A stretch of 26,997 nucleotides of DNA from Bacillota bacterium (GTDB taxonomy: Bacteria > Bacillota > Clostridia > Oscillospirales > Acutalibacteraceae), in NCBI GenBank assembly GCA_023391275.1, contig JAEWBE010000023.1, positions 1-26,997 on the forward strand. The letters are read 5' to 3'. Each line of letters begins with the position of its first letter. Positions within the stretch are counted from its first letter, which is position 1. Positions 6,650 to 14,833 of this stretch are shown piece by piece. The position numbers and the translations under genes were made by a program. The notes below the pieces were generated by a model. That model was given only the letters and a program-made list of their open reading frames with translations, was not told where the DNA came from and made no database searches.

Positions 6650-7681
6650 ATGAAATTATGGGACTATATCAGCCGGGGTAAAACATATATTATTGCGGAA
6701 ATGTCGGCCAACCACGGGGGGAGCCTGCAAACTGCGCTGGATCTTGTACATGCGGCAAAAGAAGCCGGTGCGGACTGTCTTAAAATTCAAACCTATACCG
6801 CCGACACCATGACAATCGATTGTGACAGCGACTGTTTCAGCGTAAAAGGCGGGCTTTGGAATGGCATGAAATTATATGATCTTTATAAAAACGCATTTAC
6901 ACCATGGGAATGGCAAAAATCAATAAAAGAAGAATGCGACAAACTTTCCATGGATTTTCTTTCCACTCCATTTGACTTTACGTCTGTTGACTTTTTGGAA
7001 AATTTGGGAGTTGAGGCATTTAAAATAGCATCTCCTGAATTAATTGATATTCCCCTGATAAAATACGCGGCGGGCAAACAAAAGCCGATGATTCTCTCCT
7101 GCGGCATGGGCAGTATTGAAGAAATACAGGATGCGGTGGATGCGGTGCAATCGCGGGGATGCGGCCAATATATCCTTTTGAAATGCTGCAGTCAATACCC
7201 TGCAAATTATGCGAACATGAATCTTTCCGTAATTCCCGACATGGCAAAAAGATTTCACTGCCCGGTTGGACTTTCCGACCACTCACTGGGGGACCTTGCG
7301 GCAACAACAGGTGTTGCGCTCGGCGCCTGTGTTATAGAAAAGCATTTTTGTATCTCAAGAAACAACAAGAGTGCCGACAGCGCCTTTTCTATGGAAGCCG
7401 GGGAGTTTAAATCCATGGTTCAGAGCATCAGGAACGTGGAGATATTAAAGGGCGAGCCAACCTATGAAGTAAGCGAAGGGGAAAAACGCGGGCTGTGCAA
7501 CAGAAGGTCCCTGTTTGCTACAGCGGATATCCGCGCAGGGGAAACACTGACGGATGAAAATATACGTTCCATCAGACCAGGGCAGGGATTATCCCCGAAA
7601 TACTACGACCGCGTGATCGGCAAAACAGCAAAGCATAATATCGGCAGGGGTACCCCGCTGGACTGGAAAATGTTCGAATAG
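6650..7681 (+). CDS. pseI: Pseudaminic acid synthase, PseI (NeuB family)
   Basis: A 343-aa enzyme condensing the freed 6-deoxy diamino hexose with phosphoenolpyruvate to form the nine-carbon acid. The N-terminal TIM barrel (about residues 10-280) has YIIAEMSANHGG, LKIQTYTADTMT, LYDLYKNAFTPWEWQ, FKIASPEL, GLSDHSLG and EKHFCISR. The C-terminal 60 residues form the antifreeze-like SAF domain common to NeuB proteins. The AEMSANH form and the TPWEW segment favour PseI over LegI or NeuB. ATG 6650 has GGGAG eight bases upstream. It lies seven bases before the next open frame in the cluster. Confidence 0.94.
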   Translation: MKLWDYISRGKTYIIAEMSANHGGSLQTALDLVHAAKEAGADCLKIQTYTADTMTIDCDSDCFSVKGGLWNGMKLYDLYKNAFTPWEWQKSIKEECDKLSMDFLSTPFDFTSVDFLENLGVEAFKIASPELIDIPLIKYAAGKQKPMILSCGMGSIEEIQDAVDAVQSRGCGQYILLKCCSQYPANYANMNLSVIPDMAKRFHCPVGLSDHSLGDLAATTGVALGACVIEKHFCISRNNKSADSAFSMEAGEFKSMVQSIRNVEILKGEPTYEVSEGEKRGLCNRRSLFATADIRAGETLTDENIRSIRPGQGLSPKYYDRVIGKTAKHNIGRGTPLDWKMFE

Positions 7682-7691
7682 GAGGAATATG

Positions 7692-8693
7692 ATGGTTGTT
7701 GTTATCGGAGGATCAAGCTTTATTGGGGTCTATACGATTGACGCATTGCTGAAATCGAATGTAGAGGTTGTCGCTACGGGCAGGAACAATAAATTCAGGG
7801 AATATTACACCGCTCATGGCGTGAAATACATAGAGCTTGACCTGACGTGCAAAGCCGATTTTGCACAGCTGCCTTCAAAAAATATTGAGGGCATTATTTT
7901 ATTGGCGGGTCTTTTGCCCGCCAATTCGCCGGTGTGCCTGAATGAATTCGAAAATGCGGAGGACTATGTTGCCGTCAATACAATCGGCACGATTCATGTT
8001 TTGGAATATTGCAGAGCAAATCATATTAACAGAGTTATATCAACCGCGTCATATGTGGAAGTTTTTAATTCATGGGGCAAAGCGAACCCTATTACGGAGG
8101 AGGAACCGATCGGATTTCAACACAGCGGCGACCATGCGGCATATGTAATATCAAAAAGAGCAGCCGCGGATATGATGGAATACTACAATCAGCAGCATGG
8201 TATGTTAAACGCCGTTTTCAGACTGCCGCCGGTTTACGGGGCGGGCCCCCATGGGTCGCTGTTCATTAATGGCACGCGCAGGAAATCGGGGCTGCAAATA
8301 TTCATAGAAAATGCTTCAAGCGGCGAAAACATTCAGGTCTTCGGGGATAAGTCGGTCAGCCGGGACATTGTTTACGTCAAAGATGTGGCCGGCGCTTTTG
8401 TGAATGCCGTTCAAAGCAGGAATACCTGTGGATTATACAATATTGCTTCCGGAAAAGGAGTTACGCTTCAGCAGCAGGCCGAGGCGGTCGCAAAGGTGTT
8501 TGCGTCGGAAAAAGGGCAGTCCGAAATTGTTTATCGTCCGGAAATTCCAAACCATTCCTGCTCCTTCCTTTTTGACATTTCAAAGGCTCAAAAAGATTTC
8601 AATTATGAACCCCATTTCAGCGATTTTTATTCTATGATGAAAGATTACCGGTATGAGCTGGAAAGAGGTGTTTTCAACAGCCTTTTCCAATAA
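7692..8693 (+). CDS. NAD-dependent epimerase/dehydratase (extended SDR) of the sugar cluster
   Basis: A 333-aa extended short-chain dehydrogenase. The nucleotide-binding loop is GGSSFIG near residue 6, a variant of GxxGxxG with Ser in place of the middle Gly. The active-site pair is Y-V-I-S-K (HAAYVISKRAAADMM), and the conserved Ser is in STASYVEVF. RLPPVYGAG and RDIVYVKDVAGAF are typical of UDP-sugar epimerases. The standard pseudaminic pathway has no further SDR step, so this enzyme probably tailors the nonulosonic acid or makes a second sugar. The substrate is unknown. ATG 7692 is six bases from a perfect AGGAGG (7680-7685); ATG 7689 is also possible. Confidence 0.85.
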   Translation: MVVVIGGSSFIGVYTIDALLKSNVEVVATGRNNKFREYYTAHGVKYIELDLTCKADFAQLPSKNIEGIILLAGLLPANSPVCLNEFENAEDYVAVNTIGTIHVLEYCRANHINRVISTASYVEVFNSWGKANPITEEEPIGFQHSGDHAAYVISKRAAADMMEYYNQQHGMLNAVFRLPPVYGAGPHGSLFINGTRRKSGLQIFIENASSGENIQVFGDKSVSRDIVYVKDVAGAFVNAVQSRNTCGLYNIASGKGVTLQQQAEAVAKVFASEKGQSEIVYRPEIPNHSCSFLFDISKAQKDFNYEPHFSDFYSMMKDYRYELERGVFNSLFQ

Positions 8694-8717
8694 GCCTTAA
8701 TGGAAAGAGTCTGAATC

Positions 8718-9734
8718 ATGTTATATATCAGAACAGATGCAAATAAACATATTGCTGCGGGGCACGTAATGCGGTGTTTGGCAATTGCTGCCGAATTAAG
8801 GAAGCAAGGCGAAGATACCGTGTTTCTGGTTACAGAAGAAGAAGCGGCCGAAATCATCCGCCGGTTTCAATTCAGGTCTGTTTTGCTGGGTGGCGCCTGG
8901 AACGACCTTGAAAAAGGCATGGATGAATTGACCGGTTTCATTCAGTCGGAAAACATACATAAATTACTGGTGGATTCCTATTATGCATCGGTTCACTTTT
9001 TTAAAATTCTTAGCAGCTGTGTTAAATTGATTTATCTGGGCAGTCTGGAAAAGGCGTTCCCCGGAATCAGTCTGCTGATTAATTACAGCAATACCTGCAA
9101 TGCCGATTTTTATGCGAAAGCATATCACCCGCAAACAGTAAAGCTGCTGGGGGTAAAATATGCACCGTTGCGGGAAGAGTTCCGGGGACTCAAACCAATC
9201 ACACGTGAACAGGTCAAAAATATATTAATTACAACCGGAAGCTCGGATGAAAACAATATTACCGCAAGGCTGACCGAAGATTTGATTTCGCTTTTTCCGG
9301 GTTTGAATTACCATCTGGCTGCGGGGGGGCTGAACCGCAATAAACGTTCTTTAGAAGAGTTAAAGGCGCGCCGCCGCAATGTAACGCTTTATTTTGACAG
9401 CGATGCCATGGCTCCGCTGATGAGAAGCTGTGATGTGGCGCTGTCCGCATCCGGAACAACAATGTATGAGCTGTGTGCGTGCGGGGTACCCTCCGTGTGT
9501 TTTTCAATTACCGGTGAGCAGGACGAAAGCGGCAAGACCTTCGGCAATAACGGTGTACTGTTTTACGCAGGCAATATTGCAGACGATTATAATGCATGTC
9601 TCCAGAAAATAAAATACGCTCTTGAAAGACTGATAAATGATTTTGAACTTAGAAAAAATTCAGCGGCAAAAATGAATGCATATATTGACGGAAACGGATG
9701 TTCCAGAATCGCGCGGGAAATTATGAAGTTATGA
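8718..9734 (+). CDS. pseG: UDP-sugar hydrolase, PseG
   Basis: A 338-aa GT-B-fold nucleotidase that removes UDP from the 2,4-diamido-trideoxy-L-altrose intermediate, freeing the sugar for PseI. The N-terminal YIRTDANKHIAAGHVMRCLA matches the PseG start, and the His in GHVMRC corresponds to the catalytic His. The C-terminal half has ALSASGTTMYELCACGVPSV, the MurG-like UDP-binding part. A stretch GGLNRNK lies between. ATG 8718 has a GGAAAGAG site upstream. In the known pathway it acts after 4-amino acylation, and the ATP-grasp gene that may supply that acyl step follows after 30 bases. Confidence 0.92.
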   Translation: MLYIRTDANKHIAAGHVMRCLAIAAELRKQGEDTVFLVTEEEAAEIIRRFQFRSVLLGGAWNDLEKGMDELTGFIQSENIHKLLVDSYYASVHFFKILSSCVKLIYLGSLEKAFPGISLLINYSNTCNADFYAKAYHPQTVKLLGVKYAPLREEFRGLKPITREQVKNILITTGSSDENNITARLTEDLISLFPGLNYHLAAGGLNRNKRSLEELKARRRNVTLYFDSDAMAPLMRSCDVALSASGTTMYELCACGVPSVCFSITGEQDESGKTFGNNGVLFYAGNIADDYNACLQKIKYALERLINDFELRKNSAAKMNAYIDGNGCSRIAREIMKL

Positions 9735-9764
9735 CAAATCAATTCAAGGAGATGGGCAGGATTC

Positions 9765-10967
9765 GTGAAGAAAATGATGATTTTAGGGGCCGGTACTTTC
9801 CAGGTTCCCGCAATACGCAAAGCGAAAGAACTTGGATATCACGTCATAGCGGTTGATTATGATGAACACGCGGCAGGGTTCCAATATGCGGACACCCGCT
9901 TATTGGTCAGCACGCTTGATCAGGAAGAGGTGTACCGGCAGGCGCTGAAGCTCAAACCCGACGTCATTATTACCTCTGCAAGCGATGGACCGGTTCAGAC
10001 AGTTGCCTATGTTAACCAAAAGCTGGGCCGGGAGCTCGACATTTCTCTTGAAGATGCCGTTTGCGCGACAAATAAAGCTTTTATGCGCCGCAGGCTGAAG
10101 GCGTATGATGTTCCCATTCCACACTTCTATGTGGTTTCAAATGTGGATGAGTATCGGAATGCCGTGTCACGGTTTGAAGAGCGCTGTATTGTCAAGCCAG
10201 CCGATAATGCTGGCAGCAGAGGAGTCAAGCTTGTTGACAAAAGCCATCAGGCGAATATTGATGATACTTATTTTTACAGCAAAAAATATTCCCGAACGGG
10301 TACGGTGCTGGTCGAAGAATTTTTGGAAGGCCCCGAAGTCAGCGTTGAATCCTTTACCGTCGGCGGCGTAACAAGCATTATTGCAATTACCGACAAGACT
10401 GTGACGCCGCCGCCTTTTTTTGTTGAAATCGGGCATTCGCAGCAGAGTCTGCTGAACGAAAAGGTACAGACGAAAATCAAAGAGATCACACAAAAAGCGA
10501 TACACGCGATCAACATTATCAACGGGCCTTCTCACACCGAGGTTAAGATAACCAATGAGGGGCCGAAAATTATTGAACTGGCGGCGCGTCTCGGCGGGGA
10601 TTTTATCACGTCGAGGCTCGTTCCGCTGTCGACAGGGGTGGACATGGTCGGCAATTCCGTGCTTCAGGCAGTGAAACAGCCGATAGACCTTTCGATCAAA
10701 TTTAATCGGGGCTCCGCTATCCGTTTTGTTTTTGCGCAGAGCGGCATGATTACCGGCATAGAAGGTGTTGAAAGCGCAGAATCAATTGAGGGGGTTCAGG
10801 AGGTTGCCATTTATAAGCAAAAAGGTGATCGGGTATTTGGGCTTGAATCCAGCGACGGCAGAATCGGGCATGTTATTGCTTCTGCTGAAACGCCCGAACA
10901 GGCGATTGCAATCTGTGAAAGGGCAAAATCAGCCATTCAAATCGAAGTAGCGGCCGAACTTTTTTAA
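9765..10967 (+). CDS. ATP-grasp ligase, possible amino-acid or acyl ligase acting on the sugar
   Basis: A 400-aa ATP-grasp protein. The N-terminal pre-ATP domain begins MILGAGTFQVPAIRKAKELG. The ATP-binding region (about residues 100-310) includes CIVKPADNAGSRGVK, VEEFLEGPEVSVESFTV and the metal-binding EVKITNEGPKIIELAARLGGD. The segment FFVEIGHSQQ resembles L-amino-acid ligases such as the BacD type. These enzymes join a carboxylate to an amine through an acyl phosphate. No PseH acetyltransferase is visible, so this ligase may acylate the sugar amine instead, or decorate C7 later. The start is GTG 9765 with AGGA close upstream and AAGGAG at 9746-9751; internal ATGs at 9774 and 9777 are alternatives. 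The substrate is inferred, not shown. Confidence 0.85.
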   Translation: MKKMMILGAGTFQVPAIRKAKELGYHVIAVDYDEHAAGFQYADTRLLVSTLDQEEVYRQALKLKPDVIITSASDGPVQTVAYVNQKLGRELDISLEDAVCATNKAFMRRRLKAYDVPIPHFYVVSNVDEYRNAVSRFEERCIVKPADNAGSRGVKLVDKSHQANIDDTYFYSKKYSRTGTVLVEEFLEGPEVSVESFTVGGVTSIIAITDKTVTPPPFFVEIGHSQQSLLNEKVQTKIKEITQKAIHAINIINGPSHTEVKITNEGPKIIELAARLGGDFITSRLVPLSTGVDMVGNSVLQAVKQPIDLSIKFNRGSAIRFVFAQSGMITGIEGVESAESIEGVQEVAIYKQKGDRVFGLESSDGRIGHVIASAETPEQAIAICERAKSAIQIEVAAELF

Positions 10968-10991
10968 AAAAATTCATTTGGGGGTGCTGCA

Positions 10992-12110
10992 ATGTATATT
11001 CCATACGGAAAACAATCCATTGATCAAAGCGATATTGATACCGTGATTGAAATACTGCGCTCGGACTTTTTGACCACCGGCCCCAAGGTGGAAGAATTTG
11101 AAAAGACTGTTGCCGATTATGTCGGGGCGAAATATGCGGTGGCCGTTTCCAGCGGAACCGCGGCATTGCATATCGCCTGTCTGGCGGCAGGTATAAAAGA
11201 GGATGACGAAGTCATAACGACGCCGATTACATTCGCCGCTTCCGCAAACTGTGTGCTGTACTGCGGCGGGAAGGTGGTTTTTGCCGATACAGACCCTTCT
11301 ACATATAATATTGACCCGGATGATATTCGAAAAAAAATTACCTGCAAGACAAAGGCAATTATTCCGGTGCATTTCACCGGACAACCCTGCGCCATGGACG
11401 AAATTTGTGCAATAGCAAAAGAGCATAATCTGATTGTTATTGAGGACGCCGCCCATGCCCTGGGAGCCGATTACAAAGGCAGAAAAATTGGCGCTATATC
11501 CGATATGACTGCATTCAGTTTCCATCCGGTTAAACTGATAACCACCGGAGAAGGTGGCATGGTTACGACGGACAATGAAGAGCTTTACAAAAAGCTGAAG
11601 CTGTTCAGAACGCACGGGATTACGAGGGAACCGGGCATGCTTACTAAAAACGAAGGGGGCTGGTATTATGAACAGCTTCAACTCGGATATAATTACCGTA
11701 TTACAGATTTTCAATGCGCGCTTGGTATCAGCCAGATGAAGAAAATTGATTATTTTATAAAAAGACGCCGCGAAATTGCAAAACGGTATGACGAAATGTT
11801 TTCAATGCTGGACGGAGTTGTCATTCCGTCACAGCTGTCCGGCTGCAGCAGCAGTTATCACCTTTATTGCATACAGGTAACAAAGTTACCCAGAAAAACG
11901 GCTTTCGACAAACTCAGAGCAGCCGGGATAGGGGCTAATGTGCATTATATCCCGGTGTACAGACATCCCTATTATCAAAATAACGGATATGGGAACGTCA
12001 GATGTGGAAATGCTGAAAAATTATATGAAAGACTGATCAGCCTTCCAATCTATCCGGAGCTGACAGAGGACGCGCAGAGCTATGTGATTGCAGCGGTTAC
12101 AAATCTTTAG
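10992..12110 (+). CDS. pseC: UDP-4-keto-sugar aminotransferase, PseC
   Basis: A 372-aa DegT/DnrJ/EryC1-type PLP enzyme that aminates C4 of the PseB product using glutamate. It starts YIPYGKQSI, the PseC N-terminal pattern. SSGTAALHIA forms part of the cofactor pocket, Asp152 lies in IVIEDAAHALGA, and Lys181 in SFHPVKLITTGEGG is the PLP Schiff-base residue. GYNYRITDFQCALG and VHYIPVYRHPYY complete the family signature. Length is normal. ATG 10992 has GGGGGTG close upstream. It is the last gene of the cluster; 173 bases without a clear terminator separate it from the Maf group. Confidence 0.94.
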   Translation: MYIPYGKQSIDQSDIDTVIEILRSDFLTTGPKVEEFEKTVADYVGAKYAVAVSSGTAALHIACLAAGIKEDDEVITTPITFAASANCVLYCGGKVVFADTDPSTYNIDPDDIRKKITCKTKAIIPVHFTGQPCAMDEICAIAKEHNLIVIEDAAHALGADYKGRKIGAISDMTAFSFHPVKLITTGEGGMVTTDNEELYKKLKLFRTHGITREPGMLTKNEGGWYYEQLQLGYNYRITDFQCALGISQMKKIDYFIKRRREIAKRYDEMFSMLDGVVIPSQLSGCSSSYHLYCIQVTKLPRKTAFDKLRAAGIGANVHYIPVYRHPYYQNNGYGNVRCGNAEKLYERLISLPIYPELTEDAQSYVIAAVTNL

Positions 12111-12204
12111 AGTGTGGGAGGAAGCCAACGGGCCGCCGTTCTCAGTCATCTGTGGAAGTATTATCAGTATTTGTCAGCAAATTAGATGGAACCTTGCAGT
12201 AGTA

Positions 12205-12231
12205 ATATAAATGATATGAGAACATATAATG
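12205..12231 (+). promoter_or_regulatory. Possible SigE-like promoter before the Maf group
   Basis: CATATAATG (12223-12231) with ATA (12205-12207) 15 bases upstream loosely fits mother-cell SigE promoters. The same bases contain TATAAT (12225-12230), but no TTGACA-like element lies 16-18 bases before it. This is weak evidence, recorded because a second and third CATA-type -10 lie before the DUF4183 genes. Confidence 0.22.
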
Positions 12232-12283
12232 TCTAAGATTTGCTTAAAAATTGCCTTCCGGCTGATTGAAAAGGATGAAACAT

Positions 12284-12610
12284 ATGCGTATAAAAGAAAA
12301 CATAGATGGTTACCGTGCCTGCCCCCCCGACCTGCAAAATCGGATTGTAGAAGTGTTTCAATATGCTTCGCAGATTACGGAAACAAGAAAGCTTCTGGCG
12401 GCCATTAAAGAGGATTCCGGCAGGTTGCGGGAGCTTTTTTTAACCGAAAATGAAGCCAAAGAAAAGAAGGATGCGACAGATTTCTTTGACGCAAGAATGC
12501 AGTCATTGGTGTATTATACCGCCGAAAACCTGAAAGGGTACCAGCAGGGCGGATGGAAGGAGCTGCTCTATGAAGAAGACGACAGCGATGGTGTCGGCCC
12601 GGCTTTGTGA
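12284..12610 (+). CDS. Small hypothetical protein encoded before Maf (108 aa)
   Basis: A 108-aa charged, mostly helical-looking protein that I do not recognise. It contains TRKLLAAIKEDSGRLRELFL, a pattern of alternating charged and Leu residues that fits helix pairs, and ends in an acidic tail (YEEDDSDGVG). It has no signal peptide, Cys pair or membrane segment. ATG 12284 has AAGGAT about eight bases upstream; TTG 12266 in the same frame is less likely. Its last 41 bases overlap the next gene in another frame. Two small helical proteins before a glycosyltransferase recall export or glycosylation chaperones, but that is only a guess. Confidence 0.7.
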   Translation: MRIKENIDGYRACPPDLQNRIVEVFQYASQITETRKLLAAIKEDSGRLRELFLTENEAKEKKDATDFFDARMQSLVYYTAENLKGYQQGGWKELLYEEDDSDGVGPAL

Positions 12611-12902
12611 ACGAAGCAGCAGACTGCTGGATTCGCTGCACTCGGCCATTGAGCATTTCAGGAACGGAGAGGATCATTCCGGCCTGAATTCATTTTTAAC
12701 CAGCGTGGATGATCTGGAAATTATGCTGGATACCTATCAGTGCCTTGGTAAGCCGAAAATTGAGCTTGAGAAGCTCTTTCCGGCTGTTCAAAAGCTGTAC
12801 CTGTGTATGCAGAATCAGGATATTATCGGAATTACGGATCTGTTGGAGTTCACGCTTTATCCTTTGGCAGAATCATGGCTTGAGGAGTGTGCAGAGAATT
12901 GA
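12570..12902 (+). CDS. Small helical hypothetical protein encoded before Maf (110 aa)
   Basis: A 110-aa protein, unrecognised, with features of a small helical bundle: LLDSLHSAIEHFRNGEDH, SVDDLEIMLDTYQCLG, KIELEKLFPAVQKLYLCM and a final LAESWLEECAEN. The spacing recalls FliS- or FlgN-like chaperones, without enough identity to assign. ATG 12570 has AAGGAG eight bases upstream, inside the preceding gene, so the 41-base overlap is probably real and couples the two. Its TGA stop (12900-12902) overlaps the TTG chosen as the Maf start. Confidence 0.75.
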   Translation: MKKTTAMVSARLCERSSRLLDSLHSAIEHFRNGEDHSGLNSFLTSVDDLEIMLDTYQCLGKPKIELEKLFPAVQKLYLCMQNQDIIGITDLLEFTLYPLAESWLEECAEN

Positions 12903-14833
12903 TTATAGCTAAAAAAGACGAAATAAAAGGGATGTTTGAAAAAAACTTAAAGCTCTTAACCCCCTGGCTAAGGGAATCTGTTTTAACGATAGATGAAGAT
13001 GAATTATGGAACAAAGTAGAAGTTACATATAACGAGGAAGGCTTTCCCGTATGCCGGTATCATCGGGAGCATTCCAGTTTTCAGATCACCAGCGAGCATC
13101 CCGTGCAGGAAGCGCAAAAATGGAGCGAAACTTTCTCTATACATGGAGCAGGAGCAATTTTTCTCTATGGTACCGGTTTTGGTTACCCGTTATTTGAGAT
13201 ATTTGCCAAAAAAGAGTCTCATACTCTGGTTGTTGTATTTGAGCAGGACATCTGTTTGTTTAAAGCCATGCTGTATTATTTCGACTTTGAAGAAATTATC
13301 AACACAAGAAAAATAGCCTTTTTTCCCGGAGACAGCACCCATTTTTCGAATGCCTTTGAACAGCTATTCTACAGCGTTCATTTCATGGGCAGTTCCTTTC
13401 CAACGGTAGCCTGTACTTACGCTGCTCAGCGAAATTTTAAAGCGCAATATATTGAAATCCATAAGTATATTTTTACTCAATTGGCGCTGCTGGTTTTTCA
13501 CATTGGAAATGACCATCAGGATAATTTGATCGGGTTCCTCAATTTACTGGGAAATGTCAAAGAAATGCTTAAGGACCCGTATTTGAGCTGCTTAAAGGAT
13601 ACTTATAAGGATGTTCCGGCTTTTATTATAGCCAACGGGCCGTCGCTTGACCAAAACATTCAGCAGCTCAAAAAGATTCAGGGCCGAGGGTTGATTATAT
13701 CCGTGGAATCAGCCATTAAACCGTTAATGAAAAATGAAATCAAACCGGATATCCTGACGATTATCGAACGCACAAAAGCTACCTATACATGCCATTTTGA
13801 AAATATACATTATCCGAAGGATATCGCCCTGTTCTGCCTCGCCTTGGTTGATAAACATGTATTTCCTTCCTTTCAGGGAGAGAAAATTCCAATCTATCGT
13901 GCTTCTGAGGCTATCAATCAATGGATGAATAAATACTTGGGAGATGGAAGCGCCTTAAATGCGGGCGCCAACGTTTCGCACCTTGCCATGGAGCTTGCCG
14001 CATACCTTGGCGCAAACCCAATTGTCTTTGTGGGCCAGGATTACGCTTTTGGGCCAAATGGCATGACACACAGCAAAGACTCAATATATTATGAAGAACG
14101 GGGTGCGCGAACCAGAGAAATTATTCATTCACGGCCTGTCGTTTACGTTGAAGGAAACAATGGGGAGATGATCCCTTCTTACCAGCTGTGGGTCGATTTC
14201 AGACATGGCTTAGAACGCAAGATTGCGATGCATCCAGATAAAATATTCTTCAACGCGACGGAAGGCGGAGCAAAAATTGAAGGAACCAAATGCGCGCGCT
14301 TAAATGCTGTTATTGATGAATACTGTACCAGCCCCTTGCCGCACCGAGTAAATGAAGTGATTTTCGATCACAGAAAAAATATTTCCATGGAAGACAGAAA
14401 AAAACGTCTCGAAGAATATATTGAAAGTGTAAATCAGTATGCGGAGTCGTTCCGTAAACTGGCTCAAGAGGCAATTACAGGCAGGATGGAATGCAAAAAA
14501 ATGATCAATTTATCCCGGGAAAAAGATTATGCGAAATTTCATGATCTTCTTAAAAAAACGTATCAGAAGAACAACAGTATTTTCAATGATTTTATAATGG
14601 ATTATCTTCACCGGTGCTTTTCACAGCAGGTTCTTTTCTCCGGCTATTACCTGATAAATCGTCTTGGACCGATTGACTCACCTGAAAAAGTCAGTGAAAT
14701 TTTTAAAATACAGTACAACTTTTTTTCTCAGTTAAACGCTGTCTGTCAAAGCGTATCCGTTCACTTGGAAAACTCGGTTGATTTATTGCAAATTATGCAA
14801 AAGGATTTTGAGAATGAGGAAGCGAAGGGGTGA
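12899..14833 (+). CDS. Maf-type (DUF115/MptE-like) nonulosonic acid protein glycosyltransferase
   Basis: A 644-aa protein of the motility-accessory-factor family. Family members transfer pseudaminic or legionaminic acid from the CMP donor to Ser/Thr, usually of flagellin. The central MptE-like domain (about residues 230-430) shows PAFIIANGPSLDQNIQQL, GLIISVESAIKPL, SALNAGANVSHLAMELAAYLG and PIVFVGQDYAFGPNGMTHS. The N-terminal part (about 1-200) matches the Maf N-terminal region, with an aromatic GAGAIFLYGTGFGYPLF segment. TTG 12899 overlaps the preceding TGA and follows GAGGAG by 11 bases; GTG 12887 is an alternative. No flagellar gene is present, so the target may be a non-flagellar surface protein. 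Confidence 0.9.
   Translation: MIIAKKDEIKGMFEKNLKLLTPWLRESVLTIDEDELWNKVEVTYNEEGFPVCRYHREHSSFQITSEHPVQEAQKWSETFSIHGAGAIFLYGTGFGYPLFEIFAKKESHTLVVVFEQDICLFKAMLYYFDFEEIINTRKIAFFPGDSTHFSNAFEQLFYSVHFMGSSFPTVACTYAAQRNFKAQYIEIHKYIFTQLALLVFHIGNDHQDNLIGFLNLLGNVKEMLKDPYLSCLKDTYKDVPAFIIANGPSLDQNIQQLKKIQGRGLIISVESAIKPLMKNEIKPDILTIIERTKATYTCHFENIHYPKDIALFCLALVDKHVFPSFQGEKIPIYRASEAINQWMNKYLGDGSALNAGANVSHLAMELAAYLGANPIVFVGQDYAFGPNGMTHSKDSIYYEERGARTREIIHSRPVVYVEGNNGEMIPSYQLWVDFRHGLERKIAMHPDKIFFNATEGGAKIEGTKCARLNAVIDEYCTSPLPHRVNEVIFDHRKNISMEDRKKRLEEYIESVNQYAESFRKLAQEAITGRMECKKMINLSREKDYAKFHDLLKKTYQKNNSIFNDFIMDYLHRCFSQQVLFSGYYLINRLGPIDSPEKVSEIFKIQYNFFSQLNAVCQSVSVHLENSVDLLQIMQKDFENEEAKG

Noticed and set aside
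10974..11714. 246-aa minus-strand ORF
   Set aside because: It is antisense to pseC, which is clearly coding, and has no recognisable family pattern.
12887..12898. GTG 12887 as the Maf start
   Set aside because: Its Shine-Dalgarno site would be directly adjacent; TTG 12899 overlaps the upstream stop and is better spaced. The difference is only four codons and remains uncertain.
4909..14833. Flagellar glycosylation locus
   Set aside because: The enzymes would fit, but no flagellin, hook, cap or chaperone gene is in the window and the neighbours are DUF4183 genes. It remains possible if flagellar genes lie outside the window.
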